A stretch of 64,000 nucleotides of DNA, taken from contig OZ234494.1 of the NCBI GenBank assembly GCA_965153455.1, positions 434,001 to 498,000 of the forward strand, written 5' to 3'. A program made the position numbers and the translations under genes. Shown here piece after piece: positions 36,850 to 49,915 of the stretch. The notes under the pieces were generated by a model. That model made no database searches. It saw only the letters and a program-made list of their open reading frames with translations, and had not been told where the DNA came from. The stretch's first letter is position 1; every line of letters starts with the position of its first letter. The DNA comes from Sphagnum compactum (lineage: Eukaryota; Bryophyta; Sphagnopsida; Sphagnales).

Positions 36850-37015
36850 TACCCAGACTTATACCTACCTTTACCAACTAGAATTTTGGGGTTTCGTTGC
36901 AATACCTACACCCATACTTACCTTTACCAACTAGAATTTTGGGGCATAATTGCAATACTTGCACTTGTACTTACTATTACCAACTGGGATTTTGGGGCCT
37001 AGTTACAATACTTAC
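36850..37015. repeat. 53-bp tandem repeat, three copies
   Basis: ACCAACTAGAATTTTGGGG recurs at 36873 and 36926, and as ACCAACTGGGATTTTGGGG at 36979. The linkers contain TTGCAATACYTRCA. It lies next to the 80-bp array within the same element. Confidence 0.85.
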
Positions 37016-38118
37016 ATTTAACACTAATATTATCATAATCTTGTGTTTTTGCATTTCACACTTTTTCTGTTTATTACTTGAAAACAATAATAACCTTTGT
37101 GCCATATTAGACTTCAGGTGTGTGTTGAATACATGATGTTCAAAGAATTTGGGCTATGGTTCCCTCCATACAAAATTGATTCTAAAACAAAAATTCTTAG
37201 TGCCAATGGCAACAATTTTGATTAAAAATTGAGACATTTATTAAGGTAAAATATTAGTTCTGAAATATATGAACCAAATTCCTATACACTAAATCATAAA
37301 GCATAACCCTACAAATCCAAATGATATTTTGCCATAAGCCTTATTACAACCCTAACTATACAAACCCTAACAAAAAAAAGTCTTAGTGATATATGCCCTA
37401 AACCCAAAAAACTATACAAGCTATACAAATCATATAATGCAAAATAAACAAATTTAAAATAACATAGGAAAAAATTTAGAAACCAAAATTCAAAGGTTTT
37501 AAATTATAAATATTTATTAACTGAAAGAAAATATGTTAATCTTTAAAAATAATCAAATAAATTTCATACAAAACCAAAAGAGAAGATATGTCTTTTACCC
37601 TTGTGTGATCTTTCCAACCTAATTTTTCCACTCTTTTTTAAGAAGATATAAAATGCAATTGCATTACTTCACATATGTGTAAACCCTAAAATTTCCCCCC
37701 CAAATTTAGCCTACTTTAGATCAATTACTATACATTTGTGAAAAATTTATTAATGAATTTATGTGTCTCAACCCTAAACCTAATGGTTAAGTTAATAGAT
37801 TATGTAATTAATAGAGTAGCTAGGTTAGTAGGGTAGGTGGTTAGTACTGTAGCTAGGTCAGTAGGATAACTAGTTATTAGGGTAGTTGTGTCAGTAGGGG
37901 ATAGTAAATAAGGTACCAAGGTTGGTGCAATATTTATGAGGGTAGGAAAGTGAGCAAGGTAGCTATGTGTGAGGTCAGGTCCAAGAAAAACGACCAAGAA
38001 CACCAAAAAAAAAAAAAAAAAAAAAAAAACAGTGGTGAGCAGCAAAAAGAAATGGACTATGATGAACCCCATCCGGCGCCGAATGAAAAAACGCAACCCA
38101 TCCATTGGACAGAACAAC
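37016..38118. other. AT-rich right arm of the TIR element
   Basis: No gene is seen. A poly-A run at about 38007-38030 lies just inside the right end, mirrored by the poly-T run at about 30402-30414 near the left end, so subterminal sequence is also loosely inverted. Confidence 0.5.
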
Positions 38119-38155
38119 CAACAGGTGCATTGGTGGCTGCTGGTTCAATCTGGCC
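38119..38155 (-). repeat. Right terminal inverted repeat
   Basis: Read inward on the minus strand it begins GGCCAGATTGAACC and continues CAGCAGCCACCAATG, matching the left end. The target duplication copy CATTTGAGG follows at 38156-38164. Confidence 0.85.
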
Positions 38156-38164
38156 CATTTGAGG

Positions 38165-39640
38165 CACATGAGCAAGTGCATTGCCCTAAGCATGAAGTTG
38201 GTGTTCTTGAATGTTATTTTATTTTTGTATGTTTTTCACTCGTGTGGGAATTTACCAATTGTGAACATTTGGATGTTGAATTACAATTTGTTGTGCAACT
38301 TGATGTTTACAATTTGACTTTTAAAAAATATGTAAAAAAAACGTATGAAGAGAACATTGACTATTAAAAAGACTCAAATGAAGGCTAATGGATAAGAACA
38401 ATTGAAAGGGACTAAATGCAAATGTATATGCTTTCAACCTAAATGTTGTTGCATGAAGCTTTGGATTATAAAAAGGACCCCCCACATGAAAATTAAATAA
38501 AATAAGATCATTAATTGCAACACTTTAAAAACAATTGCCCAAACATTGGATGTCAATGCATTTTAATATGACAAAGGCAACAAAGCTTTCAATTTGAGTG
38601 CATTCTTCAATTCTTGAGTCACACTAATAAGAGTCACAACAAATGTAACCAACATTTTAAAAGCATTGTACAAGGACTGTTATTTTTTGGGAAATTATTT
38701 AAACTTATATTTACATAATAGTTTAATGCAACATATATTAAAATCATAATTCTAAAATACTTTTTAACTTAAAAAATTAAAGATATTTGTAAAAATGTTT
38801 TAGAATAACCATTCATTAACATGGAAGGGTTGATTCTAATAATGTGGATGAACCCAAACTTAGACAATGGAAAAAAATTCATAACTTTGTTTAGAACACT
38901 ACACATGATCAACATCGAAACATTTGAAATGGAATTGAATATCAAAACAACTCCAAGCCTAACTATTATTGTACATAAGCAATTGCTGCATAAATTAAAT
39001 ATTTTTTATTTTGTCAAAATATTTGGAAAAAAAATCTTATTATTGAAATTTTCAAAAATTTAAATTGCAAGAATCTGGAATCAAACCCTAGACTAGTATA
39101 AATAAACACATTAGGTGTGAACAAACTGACCGCAAGGACAATAAAAAAACCTCTAAAATTAAATTAAAATTTCATATGTAAATTCAATTATATGTTGAAA
39201 ACTCCAAAATTAAAATTTTACATGATGAATCTTAAATTTTAAAATAAACAAATTATTTGACACTTGTGTGCCAAACCTACCCAAGTATTAATATTGAATA
39301 TAAATTACAAACTAATTTGTTCCTTTTCATGGCCATTTGAAATTAATATAATAACCAAAATATTTCCTTTTGAGCAAGGGCATTACACTCCTAATAATAA
39401 TAATACATAATAATAATAATAACCACAATGCCTTCTTTCATCAGCTGCTACACACTTGTGGGTGGATGTTGTTGACAAATTGGATGAATTCAAGCACCTA
39501 TGTGCTATAGTCCTTGAACCCTTTCCATTAATTACCAGCAAGCAAGCCAACAGATTGGATGAACCATGTGATTTGGATGAACTAAACGTCGTTCTCAATT
39601 ACCATAATTCATCACCCCAACCAGCTAGTCAGCCAGGCCA
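38165..39640. other. AT-rich intergenic region
   Basis: No gene is seen; there is a TAA/ATA microsatellite at about 39395-39425. The last few hundred bases approach the promoter of the RSRC2-like gene, but no TATA box was identified with confidence. Confidence 0.45.
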
Positions 39641-39972
39641 GCCAGCTGGATGGATGACCTAAGCGTTTCGTTGTTGTTCACATTCATCCTCCTCTTCGTC
39701 GTCCAGTGCACGTTGTTTTCTGGCCACCCGCGGGCGTCACAGGCACGCTTACGCACAGGCGCCGTGGTTACTGCGGATGTGAAGAAACCCTACCCTTCGT
39801 CTTCTTCTGCTTCTTCTTCTGCGTTCCCGTCCGTCCATTCGCAGTTGCAGGCGGAGTGGTGAAGAGGAGGAGGAGGAGGAAGAAGAAGAGGATCTGGTGT
39901 TTTTATTGTCTTTTTTGCTTCTTCTTTTTGTTGAGGATTGAGATATTTGATAAAGAATATCCGAAAATAAAA

Positions 39973-42900
39973 ATGGAGGGAGATAGAGCTTTTATGTCCC
40001 GGAAGCATTTGCGCTCATACCGGCGGCGTTCTCCCTCAACGTCTCCCTCCACTGGTAAGAAACAACGCCCTGTACTCTTTTCTTTGTTCGCGACTGTGAC
40101 TTTTTTTTCCCCTTCTTCTTCTTCTTCTTCTTCTTCTTCTTGGAGGTTTGTTCTTTTTTTCCTTATTTTCCCTCCCATTTTTTTTCCTTTTTTTGTCTGC
40201 ACCCTCTTCCCTCAATAGGTAGAGAAGAGAGAAGAATCAAGCAGTTTATGTGTGGGCGATTTTTCCAAATTTTTTTGAGACTTGTCCTAAATTTTGCCAT
40301 GGTTGCCTCAGGGTCTTAGAATGAGGTGCAAATCATGTGGTTTTTGGAACTTGAGTTTGGTTTTTTTTCTTCATTTTTGGTTTGTCACTGGGTTTTTTTT
40401 TTTTTTTTTTTTTTGGTTTGGGAATGATGAGCGTGAGCTACAAGGATTTGTATCTTCTGGTTTGTTTGACATTGATGTCCAGGATGGTGTGCTCCTGCCT
40501 TGTTACCAGCTGCCATATTCAGTGGTGTTAGGTCTTTGGTCCCAGTCTCTGCAAGATTGTTTGTTGGAAGGAGTGACTTTTTGAGTGTCAGGTTGGGGGT
40601 TTATATCTTTCCAATTGCACCAAGCAGTAGGGTTTTAGGGTAAGGAGAGGGATATGTGTTTGTTTACTGGGGTTATCACCAGCCAATAGAGATTTCTTGC
40701 TTCTTTTGAGAGATATTTGTTGTTGCAAAGTTGTGGCTTTGTTGCTGAAGCATGTACTGCATCCAGGACATATTTTCCACACCAGCAGCTGGAAGAAAAA
40801 TCTGCTACAAGTATGTGGGATGATGTTAAGCTGTGGGTGATGGGAACTTGAGGTTTGCATTAGAGGTAGTTCTAGGCAAGCATTACAGTGTCTGGTGTCT
40901 GATGCTATTTTTGCTCCAGTGTTTGTGGTGGCAGTTATTAGGTTATCCATTAGGAAGAGGAGCTACTTCCAAAGTCCGAAATTCAACAGCGCTCCAAGGA
41001 TGTTGCCAATCTCCTCACGTATTCTTGATTGTGCACTTAATTGTTCTGCCTGTTGCAGGTGGTGGGAATCGCCATCGAAGCCATTCGCCCTCACCAGTTC
41101 CCAGAGAGGTGACCTCAAAGGGCTTAGACCAAGTGAAGAAGGGCAGGAACATGGATTCTGAAAGAATGGGTCATCGAGAAGGAGATTATCAAAGAAGGAG
41201 AGTTGAAGATGGGGCAGTGGAAAGACCAACTGCATCACACTCCCGGTCGCTCCACTCTGATCATGATCAAAGCCGGAGACCATTGGCTGGAACAAGTGAT
41301 TACTGTGAGCAGGGCCAGCCCAATCGAGACACCCATCCTCATTCACATCACGAGCACTTAAGGTCAGATTCTGATCGATTGGGTCGTTATGATCGACCTG
41401 AGCAATATGGTGGTGGATATAGAGAAAAGGATGTTAACAGAGGTGTTCAAATGTTGAAGGTGAAGGAAAGGGACACAGAGAGGGAGAAAGGCAGGGACAG
41501 AGACAGAGTGAGGGGTAGTGATGATGATTATCTGAGGAGTAAAGATCAGGAGAGAGAGCCGAAACGAAGCAGGGAAAGTGATGATCGTAAGCGAGTTGAT
41601 TGTTCCAGAGATGCAGGGGAATGGATAGATGCAGACAGGCCAAGAGAATGGCAAGAGATACGAAGACGAGACCTGCATAGAGAGAGAGACATGGTCAAGG
41701 ATCAAAGTCGAGAAAGAATTGTGGACAGAGACCGTGCATGGCCTCGGATTAGGAGGGATGAGGAACCCACAGTCAAAGATCAGAGCCGTCACAGAAATTT
41801 GGACAAAGAGCATTCTTGGTCAAGGGACAACAGAGACGAGGAGGGTGCTGAGCTAAGAAAGCGGAACTGCCGTGACATTGGAGGAGAAGGTACTGCTGCC
41901 AGTGCAGGTACATCTGTTTTGCATCGTGATACAAATGGAGGGAAAGGTGAGAGAGTTGAGTGGGATGGAGGTGAGAATGATAGTAGAAGGGACACAAGTG
42001 AGATACATAAAGTTGTGAGGGGGAAAGGGGAGAGGGACAGAAGAGAAAGGGAGAAAGGAGTAACTGGATGGGACCAGATACTGATGCAGGACACCACCGG
42101 CACAGATGAAGGGGCTACAAGGTGTTCAATTGACAAAACTGTCCAACATGAGGTTGCCACACCTATTGACTCATCTGTTGATCCAAAGCCAGAGTTGAAG
42201 GACAAGGCAGAGGAGACTGATGGTAGCAAAGGAGCTCGTCATAGTATCGGTGCCTTTCAGCCAACTGTACCAGATTCAGGCCAAGGACAAGAAAAGCAAG
42301 TGCCATCTTCTTCTGTTGTGAAGCCTGTGAAGATTTCAAAGTGGGGCCCTCCACCTTCTTCAGAAGATGCCATGACTGCAGAACTTGCAAATGATCTTAA
42401 TGCTGCAAAAGTTGCAGCTTTGAGAGCAGCAGAGCTAGGTGAGTACTCTGGATTCTGAAACATTGAGTAATATAGATAACTTGTTCATCAGCCAGTTCTG
42501 CACCTCCTGAATGTATATCTTGCTAATGTTTGTGATTTGGCTAGGGATTGTACATCGTCTTGCATTTGGTGAGTCTTTTGACCATAGAGACAGCTTGGGA
42601 GGCTGTTTCTTTTTTCCATGAACTGTTTGTTTTATGACTAATGATTTTGCCTTAGCATCAATGTGTCTTCACTGTAATGATGGACCTCATGATGGCATTC
42701 ATGAATTCATCATATGGCAAACATGCAGTTGTGGTTTTGAAGTGTTTTCATGCATTCTGACTGACCTCAGGCAGTTGTATTTTGCAGTTAACAAGAATAT
42801 GGGAATAGCTGGATTCTTCTCCTCAGAATATAAGAAGAAGCTTCTGTGGGGTAGCAAGAAAGCAGCAGTGGAGCAGGTAGACCTACTAGTTTTGAGTTCA

Positions 42901-43925
42901 TGCATAGAGATTTCCCCAATTCTTTGTTATAGCACAGAATATGGGTAATTGGCAGATTGATTTTGGTGGGCTCAAAGGACATTGGTACTGTGTTTACTGG
43001 TGTCTTTTATGTTTATATGATGGTTTGCCTAGAATATTGGGTAGTTATCATATATTACCTAAAACCACCATTTGGAGCTGATGAAGTCAGTGGGGAATCA
43101 TGGTGGCTTGTCACTGATATTCATGATGAAGGTAATGGTCAGATGCTTTGTGAGTGACCGCTCATAAGTTATGACCCTGCGCATGCTTGTGTTACCTTCA
43201 AAGTACTGTTGTGGGATTTCCTCTGCATTCTCATAGATTTGGTTCACTGGTGTGTCACACTGAGCTGCAGGAACCAGTTGTGGCAGCAGCTGGAACAAAT
43301 CGATGGGACACAGTGCATTTCTCAGACCCTGAGCGGCAAGACAAATTTCAAAAGCTCATGGTACTCCCTTGACACTCCCTCAGTCCACCTTTTCTCCATA
43401 ACGGGGACCCTCTTAAGCAGAGTAGATGACTGTCATTGATCCCTCTGTTACAATGTATGTTCCAATCTCACCTTCGATTATGAGTCTGGAGATTTCTTTA
43501 TACTATGAGGGTTATTGCTGTTACCTCTTAATGTTCCAAGTGTGTTATACAGGTTATAGTATATTAATCTGTTAAGAGAGGAGATTTTTTTGGTTTGAGA
43601 AACTGTAATGGTAGAATTAACCATCCCTGGTATGAAGAACAATGCACTTGAACAGGCAGAGAGGGTTACTGCAGGGCAGTGGAATGAATGTAGCTGACTT
43701 TACTGCCATCATTTGAGTGCTGACATGTCCTCAGAGTCTGAGTGTCCTATCTGCCCCTTGCAGGGTGTAAAGGGTGACATCAAAGATGCTGAAGTTCCAC
43801 CACCACCTGTGGGAGCAGCTGTATTCACTGAAGAGAAACAGAGAGAGCTTCAAGAAGACTTGGAAAGGCAGTTCACTCAGGGGCTGCGAAGGCGAGATGG
43901 TCGCACAGTTGGCTTAGGCTTGTAG
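39973..43925 (+). CDS. RSRC2-like Arg/Ser-rich coiled-coil protein
   Basis: Likely nuclear RNA-processing protein of the RSRC2 type. Exons 39973-40054, 41059-42438, 42788-42876, 43271-43360 and 43764-43925 join in consistent phase and give 600 residues. Residues 1-30 are basic and RS-like (SYRRRSPSTSPST). Exon 2 is dominated by Arg/Asp/Glu/Ser runs (ERDTEREKGRDRDR, RRDLHRERDMVKDQSRER). Then come SKWGPPPSSEDAMTAEL, an alanine-rich helix, and the conserved C-terminus GFFSSEYKKKLLWGSKKA, WDTVHFSDPERQDKFQKLMG and RQFTQGLRRRDGRTVGLGL. This end matches the small-acidic-protein-like domain shared by RSRC2 proteins, as I recall it. The stop is TAG at 43923. Intron 1 is about 1 kb and contains a CTT microsatellite and a poly-T run. 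The exact orthologue name is not assigned. Confidence 0.85.
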
Positions 43926-46280
43926 TGAGAGGCACAAAGTACTTTCAATTTGGAATTGCAGCTCAAGCCTTGAAGAGCTGCTCTTATATTGTGGCATCTG
44001 TCTTCTCTGCGCATGCAGCTTCTAGAACTCATTTTTACAATGCTAGGGAAAACTGGAGGACTTTGGAAGTGAAGTTTTTATCAGGTGGCATGATGTAGGG
44101 AAGGCCATATGGTTGGACTGGACTGTAAGATGCTCAAACACAGAAGCTGTGGTGAACTCTTTGTTTGTGTTTGTTTTTGTTTGTGTGCTTGTGACAGGTC
44201 CACCTTAAGACCAATATGATCCTGACTGTGGAGGCACCAGTGTAATAGGATATACAAGGTTTGGGTAGCTTGGGCTGTGTAAGCCCATACATTAGGATGA
44301 GTGAAGAGTTGGTGTCTGAATGTCCATATTTGTCCCATAATGAAAGTGCTTAGATAAGTGAGGTTCTGTCACCAGGACGTTGGTCTACACCTGAGCATCA
44401 AAATTCACACTTTCTACTCAGTTTTGGAAAGTTTGATTACTTGTTGAGCTTTGGTTATTTCTGTTCCGTGTCTAGTTCATCATGGTTGTTCCTCTGTGTA
44501 TGGTAGGTTGTTATGGTATTCGGACACACCCTTCTGAATGTTTTGTACCCTTAACATTTTTTGGGAGCTATATGATCTGCAGTATATAAGAAGTGCATTG
44601 ACCTCATGGCCTTTGCCTACTGAGACTTACCCTATGTTCCAAACAGAGGGTACCTGATTGACATGGCAGAAGGGTAATATTCTTCTTCTGTTCATACTGC
44701 TACATCTTCCAGCAATTTCACCCTTTCTGTTTTCAATTTTACCAATGTTTTGAAAGAGTTATGTTGTGGGATCTGTGTGTAAAGATTCATCTTTGTCTAA
44801 GAGTATTTTCTCTTGCATATATCACTTCTCTTTTGCTGAAGTACAATTACATATGTTTTGAGATTTTGTTGCAAGGCATTGACTCCTGTTTGCTTTTCTG
44901 GGGAGTTTTCCATGACTTGATCATGTTGTGTGTTGTGTGTGTTATGTCTGCGATATAGCATGGATAATCATATCATGCAGTGATTAGGTGTGGGCATGTA
45001 GGTCCTATGTTCATGTAGAAGACTACGTGGGGACTGGCTGAGTTGGGTTGGAGGAATAATAGACTAATATGCTAGAGGTGGTGTCATAGTAGACAATTTT
45101 CCCCGAATCCATGAGGTTTCATGTATAACTTTGTAAATTCAAAAAAGTTATTTACAATTTCTAGTAATTAAACTTCATTTTCGTTTGTACTTGAGAAAGA
45201 AGGAAAAATATATTTTGTTGATTTATAAATCCCAATCTCATTTGAAGTTTCCTCCTTGGTTTGTAGACCTAATTGAATAACAAATCAATGTAGAAAGACA
45301 AATGTTTTAATTTGTGGTTTTCCCTGTGTTTCTTTGTCTGTCATATAGACAGTGTTTATGTAACATTGTAGACTTCATGTAGAAGAAACACATCAATGTC
45401 TAGACGTGCCTACTTGTGATCAATAGGGAATCCCTAATCCTGCAGCATCCTAGCCATGATGATTTTATGTTATTTAGTTATATGAAGTCATATTTATCCA
45501 AGAGCTACCCGGGCAGAGGAATACATCTTATTCAATTAGCAATTGACCATATATATATATTACAAGTTGGCATACTAAAATCTTGATGCTAGCTGAAGTT
45601 GCTAGCATGATGGAGAGCCCTGACCTTATGCTCCAGGTAGCACCTATCCTTTAGTAGCTATGTCTAGGATCGTAGGCTGTAGAAGTTAGGGCCTTTGGTA
45701 GGCATCAAGAGGTTATTCTTCCCAACTTAAGACCTGTGCTTAATTTCAGAACTCTGCCATACTTTACTTAATAAACTCCACTTGAACATTGAATCTTTGC
45801 ATAATTATAGAATTAGTAATTGTCCTTTTACCAAGGCTCCGGATTAAGTTGCCAATCCAAGACTTGGGATGAAGAACTGCTAATTGTGAATATATTGGAC
45901 ATTTACCTCATCAAAATTATTGATTTGCCTCATTGAATGCTCAAAGATCAACAATGAAGCTGAGCTATTCCCAAATCTATATTGCACATGTACTTGATTT
46001 GATGATCTAGCTCTGTCCTTCAAGCCCTGGATCCCATCTTTTGGGTCACACATGGTGCATGTTAAGTTCATAAATTGCATTTCCAACAATACACTCTTCA
46101 TGTAATATGACTTGCTTACTTACGTGGAAAATTCAAACCAACAACAGATTGAAATAGGACATTATGTACTATGAAATGGTGTCCAGAATTACTTACAGTC
46201 ATTGCAGACCTAACTTGGTGGAATTACTTACACATTGCAGAGGGTCCTATCCTTGCTTCATCACTCCAGCATCTTGGTTG
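43926..46280. other. Convergent 3' spacer between RSRC2-like and PLATZ
   Basis: The two genes point at each other across about 2.35 kb. The first part resembles a long 3' UTR of the RSRC2-like gene. The rest is AT-rich with a TA microsatellite (about 45549-45560). No further gene is seen. Confidence 0.5.
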
Positions 46281-47572
46281 TCAAGAGAGTGGTGCCCTTT
46301 GTGGTGCCAGTATGGTCCTCCTGTTCAAGCCGCGTTGTAGTCTCCTCTTGCTTGATCTTCCAGTTGATCTGTAGGCATTTAGATCCTGGCCATGAAGACA
46401 AACTTCCTCTGTGGGTCCTACAGCATTAGATCTAGCACCATCACTAGTAGTATGATTAGGGTCAGCTAAAGCTTCTTGTGACTGCTTGGTTGAGTGCTGC
46501 ACTGTGTTAACGTTGGCCCCAGTAACTGCAGCCAGAGGTACTGCATTGATTCGATCTGCCTGCATGTTGAATAGCTGTTCTGCGAATTTGCAGCCTAGAG
46601 AACAGAAGATGCTGCTGCTGCTGCTGGAGAAGCCGCCACTAGTAGCTTCTTTCAAGAGTTTGGTGCATTTTGCGCAGCTAGGAGTCGCATGAGCTGAGAC
46701 AGGTAGTTGTAAGCTGCTGCTGGTGCAGGAGGCGTTGCGGATCATATTCGACTTGGGGTTGGGACAATTGATTTTAGAATTTGGACCGGTAATGAATACC
46801 ACGGTCTTTTGGTTGATGGAATATCTCTGGATGCTTTGCAGATCCACTAGTAAATTTCCGATCTCTTCTTCCAGGACACTAGGTCGGTTTGAAGTTCGAT
46901 ACACTTGCAGCTTGTTGTGCCCGTGATGTTGTTTGCCCTCTTCCACGAACAGGTTCAGCGGATGCGGTCCGGTGTTGCATGACGTGTAGAAGAATGTCTT
47001 ATGTCCACGCGCCGAAGACGCTGGATTTGCAATACATATACTTAGAAATAGATCAATGACCTTGAAACTCATGCATGCAGCTGACAATTCATGTGATGTG
47101 GAGACCTTGTAACCTAGTGCTAAATTGCTTGCTAGTTCCAGAGTATATTACGTTGAACAATGATCCAAATTAGATAAATACTGCATCTGTGAAGTTCTCA
47201 ACATGACTAAAGCTAGTAGCTTCAGCACTTGCCGCAAATTATGACTCAATTGTCTACAGAAGCAGATTAGACCAAGAACTGCATGTTTGTGAAAGATTAG
47301 TCATGACCTGAGAGTCCAGTGGAGAAGCTGTTGTGGACAAACGAATGTAATGAAGAACATGGAATTACTAAAGACATCAGGAGATTCCAAGAATACAATG
47401 ATAAAGTTAGTAACAAGTTCTGTGGCGCCGGTAGAAAACCTCAGAAAAGTATCTTGCACGTCCTAGAGTCCCAAGAGCTGTAACTAGCTAGAGATGGTGC
47501 CCAATTACCTGGGAAGTTCGTAGTGATGAGCGCTAACAGCATATCGGCCTGGGCGTGAGAGCTCATTGCCAT
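46281..47572 (-). CDS. PLATZ zinc-binding transcription factor, divergent
   Basis: PLATZ proteins are plant-specific zinc-dependent DNA-binding repressors acting in the nucleus. Exon 1 (47572-47509) encodes MAMSSHAQADMLLALITTNFP, like the WLxALL start of the family. Exon 2 (47020-46281) continues in phase to TGA, giving 267 residues. Family landmarks are HHGHNKLQVYR, DLQSIQRYSINQKTVVFITG, the second metal cluster SCAKCTKL with FCSLGCKF, and a basic tail SSKRRLQRG ending RAPLS. The first cluster is degenerate: usual paired cysteines after the N-terminus are replaced (SCNTGPHPLNLFVEEGK). The loop in the second cluster is longer than usual because of a serine run. The intron is 488 bp. The family is clear; activity of the first zinc site is doubtful. 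Confidence 0.82.
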
Positions 47573-47785
47573 CGCTGTTGCAAAGGTCGACTCAACGCGA
47601 AACCCCGTAAATTAGGAACGCGGAATACAAGCTTTCTGAATGGCTGAAATTCGCAAGAACAATCCAACAAGCTATTAAACGGATTTATCAGTGCACACAA
47701 ATCGAATGAGGAGCAGAAGAAATTCCTGAACACGAAGGGAAGTATGGCATTTCTGTATGAATTGCATACAATGACTATATGATGG

Positions 47786-47795
47786 GTTTATATAG
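47786..47795 (-). promoter_or_regulatory. TATA box of the PLATZ gene
   Basis: CTATATAAAC on the minus strand lies about 215 bases upstream of the PLATZ ATG. That would place transcription start near 47760 and leave a leader of about 190 bases. It is the clearest core-promoter element in the window. Confidence 0.55.
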
Positions 47796-47799
47796 AGCT

Positions 47800-49915
47800 G
47801 CCAGCACACAGATTGTATTCGGAGCTTGTAAGTAGTTGCCCGCAGCCGCCAACGTCATCAATTCGATCCTCCCGTCTCGTGTACATCGACTACTACTCGA
47901 GCGAGTGAGTTCCCCATGCTGGCCTCAGATGCTGGCCACACAAGGATGTCCATTGACGTGCGTGGTTGGCTCTCGCTAGTTGGACTCCGGATCCTTGAAA
48001 CATGATCCTGTTTAGCAAGTACTGGTGATTGTATGCCCGGGTAATTCGAGCAGGTTCAGAAATATGAGGAGATGATTGGTAAGTATGGATTTCTCCTAAT
48101 TAGAATCTTAAAATTGCAAAGCTCTTGAAGACAGACGGCGGAATTATCGAAAGAGTCGCAACAAGTTGCAGTCCTGGATCAGCACTGATCTTGAGTCGAC
48201 TTTGCCGGAATTAGAACTAGGGCTTAGTACACGCGGATCGTATAGCTTCGAGTGTCCCTTGGTTGACATTCATGTTCAGAGTTGATATGTTCAGGAAGGT
48301 GCACTAAGATAGGCAAGAGAAATTCGCCAGCTTGCAGGTTTGTCGAGAGCTACTGGACATGCGTCATGACGTCGAAGCTCTGCCGAAGCTCTTCTGCACT
48401 ACGCCAGGCATGAGCAGAAGGGTTTAGGGTTTAGGGTTGAACCCTTTACTCTTAACAATTGGTAGAATACAAAACCCATCACAAAATTGTTATATATTCA
48501 AATTTTTTAATTGAATGATAGATAACAAGGTACTTCTTCATTTTGATGTATTAATTTTTTAATTTTGCATTATAAAAAAGTAGGTTTCAAGTAGATTTTT
48601 TCTAAATGCAAGTAGCTTTTAAAACTTATTTTTTACAATGTAATTACATTTGATTCAAATATGTGTCAAGTATATTCTACCAAAGAAAAAATAGATTTGT
48701 TTTTTGGTGAGGCCTTTCAATATACAATGATCTTTATGCTATAATCTCATAAATGTATATCTCATCAAAAATTTTAATGAAAAACTAGGTTTGAACACTA
48801 TATTGACTAGTCAATTTCAAACCTCCTTATTCCTTATTTTTCTTATTCTAAAGTTTTGAAATTTTGTAGTTGATTTACAATAAACCCAATTGAGGGTTCA
48901 ATAGTTTCAAAATGAAATTTTAAGTAAAATTTGAATCTATTTTCTTGTGTTTTCATGAAAAGTTATCTCTTTTTAACTTGATATTATTTTGACAACTTTT
49001 TTCATATACTTTACCATGCTTTCACTTAATGGCACAATTTGTTTTTCTATTGCAAATTTTTTAAATATTCAAAAATGATTTAAAAAATTATAATAATTTA
49101 TTTTTCTTAAACAAAGGTCTATGTCCAAAGGGCTTAGTGTCTTTTTTGAATTCTTAGAACTTATTATATATAGAAATTTTAATAATAAATATTTAATAAT
49201 AAAGATTATAAAATGTTTTATAATTCAATAAAGGTTAGGGTTTACATGGAAATTAAGATTTGGAGAGGTTAGGGTTTGGGTGCCTTGTTATCAAGTCAAT
49301 GATTCAAGTTCTTCCTCTTTTTCCACGATTTATTCATGAATAAATGAATGTCCACTTATTAATCAATAAGAACACTAGAATGTTGTTTTTGGTGGCACTA
49401 TGTAATTAGTCAACTTTGATGACATTGCTGAGGTTTCGAGCATATCCCAAGTGGGGGACCATTTTAAAAAGTTGCTACTTATCTTATAGGGGCTATTTTA
49501 GTGAGTTGTTTAAAGAACCCTAGTGCATTTCGACCTAATAGGCCACTACCCTAATAGGAGCCCGCTAGTCATTATCCCAATGATGAAGGACCTCTATAAG
49601 AAGGGGAACTTAAAAGGGTGGCAGTAGATGTGACCTATTGCAATACCTAGGGGCCTAGCCCATAAGCTACCTCCCATTTCCCCAACCTTGACCAAGAGGA
49701 ATCCTTTTTAGGGTCACATGGGGTAAAAATGTTAAACTACTAGTTATACTCACTTACCTCCCCTTTTACCCCCTAGGTTTTACCAAGCACACTTCCAAGA
49801 AAGACGACCCCTCTCGGGAACATCACACGAACCCCACCCCCCATTGTTGTGAGCTTGTTGCATACCCACATGAAAGGGAATAGGAGTTGATTTAGGAAAG
49901 AGGGGGGGGTTTTAG
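47800..49915. other. PLATZ upstream region, then AT-rich DNA
   Basis: The first 600 bases have mixed composition and probably hold the PLATZ promoter. Telomere-like GGGTTTAGGGTTTAGGGTT at about 48420-48438 is a candidate telo-box cluster. Beyond it the DNA is AT-rich to about 49400, with no gene seen. Confidence 0.45.

Larger units (their letters stand above)
30304..38155. mobile_element. 7.85-kb TIR transposon, Mutator-like (MULE) candidate
   Basis: The 9-bp sequence CATTTGAGG occurs at 30295-30303 and again at 38156-38164, directly abutting inverted ends. The left end reads GGCTGGAGTGAACC and the right end, read inward, GGCCAGATTGAACC. Both continue with CAGCAGCCACCAATG, then ACC and GTTG with scattered mismatches, so the terminal inverted repeat is about 37 bp with five mismatches. 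A 9-bp target duplication and ends starting with GG suit the Mutator superfamily. The interior holds a palindrome array (about 30690-31460), a broken zinc-finger gene (31583-33064), and 51-, 80- and 53-bp tandem arrays. No transposase with a recognisable catalytic core remains, so it is non-autonomous or badly decayed. Confidence 0.8.
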
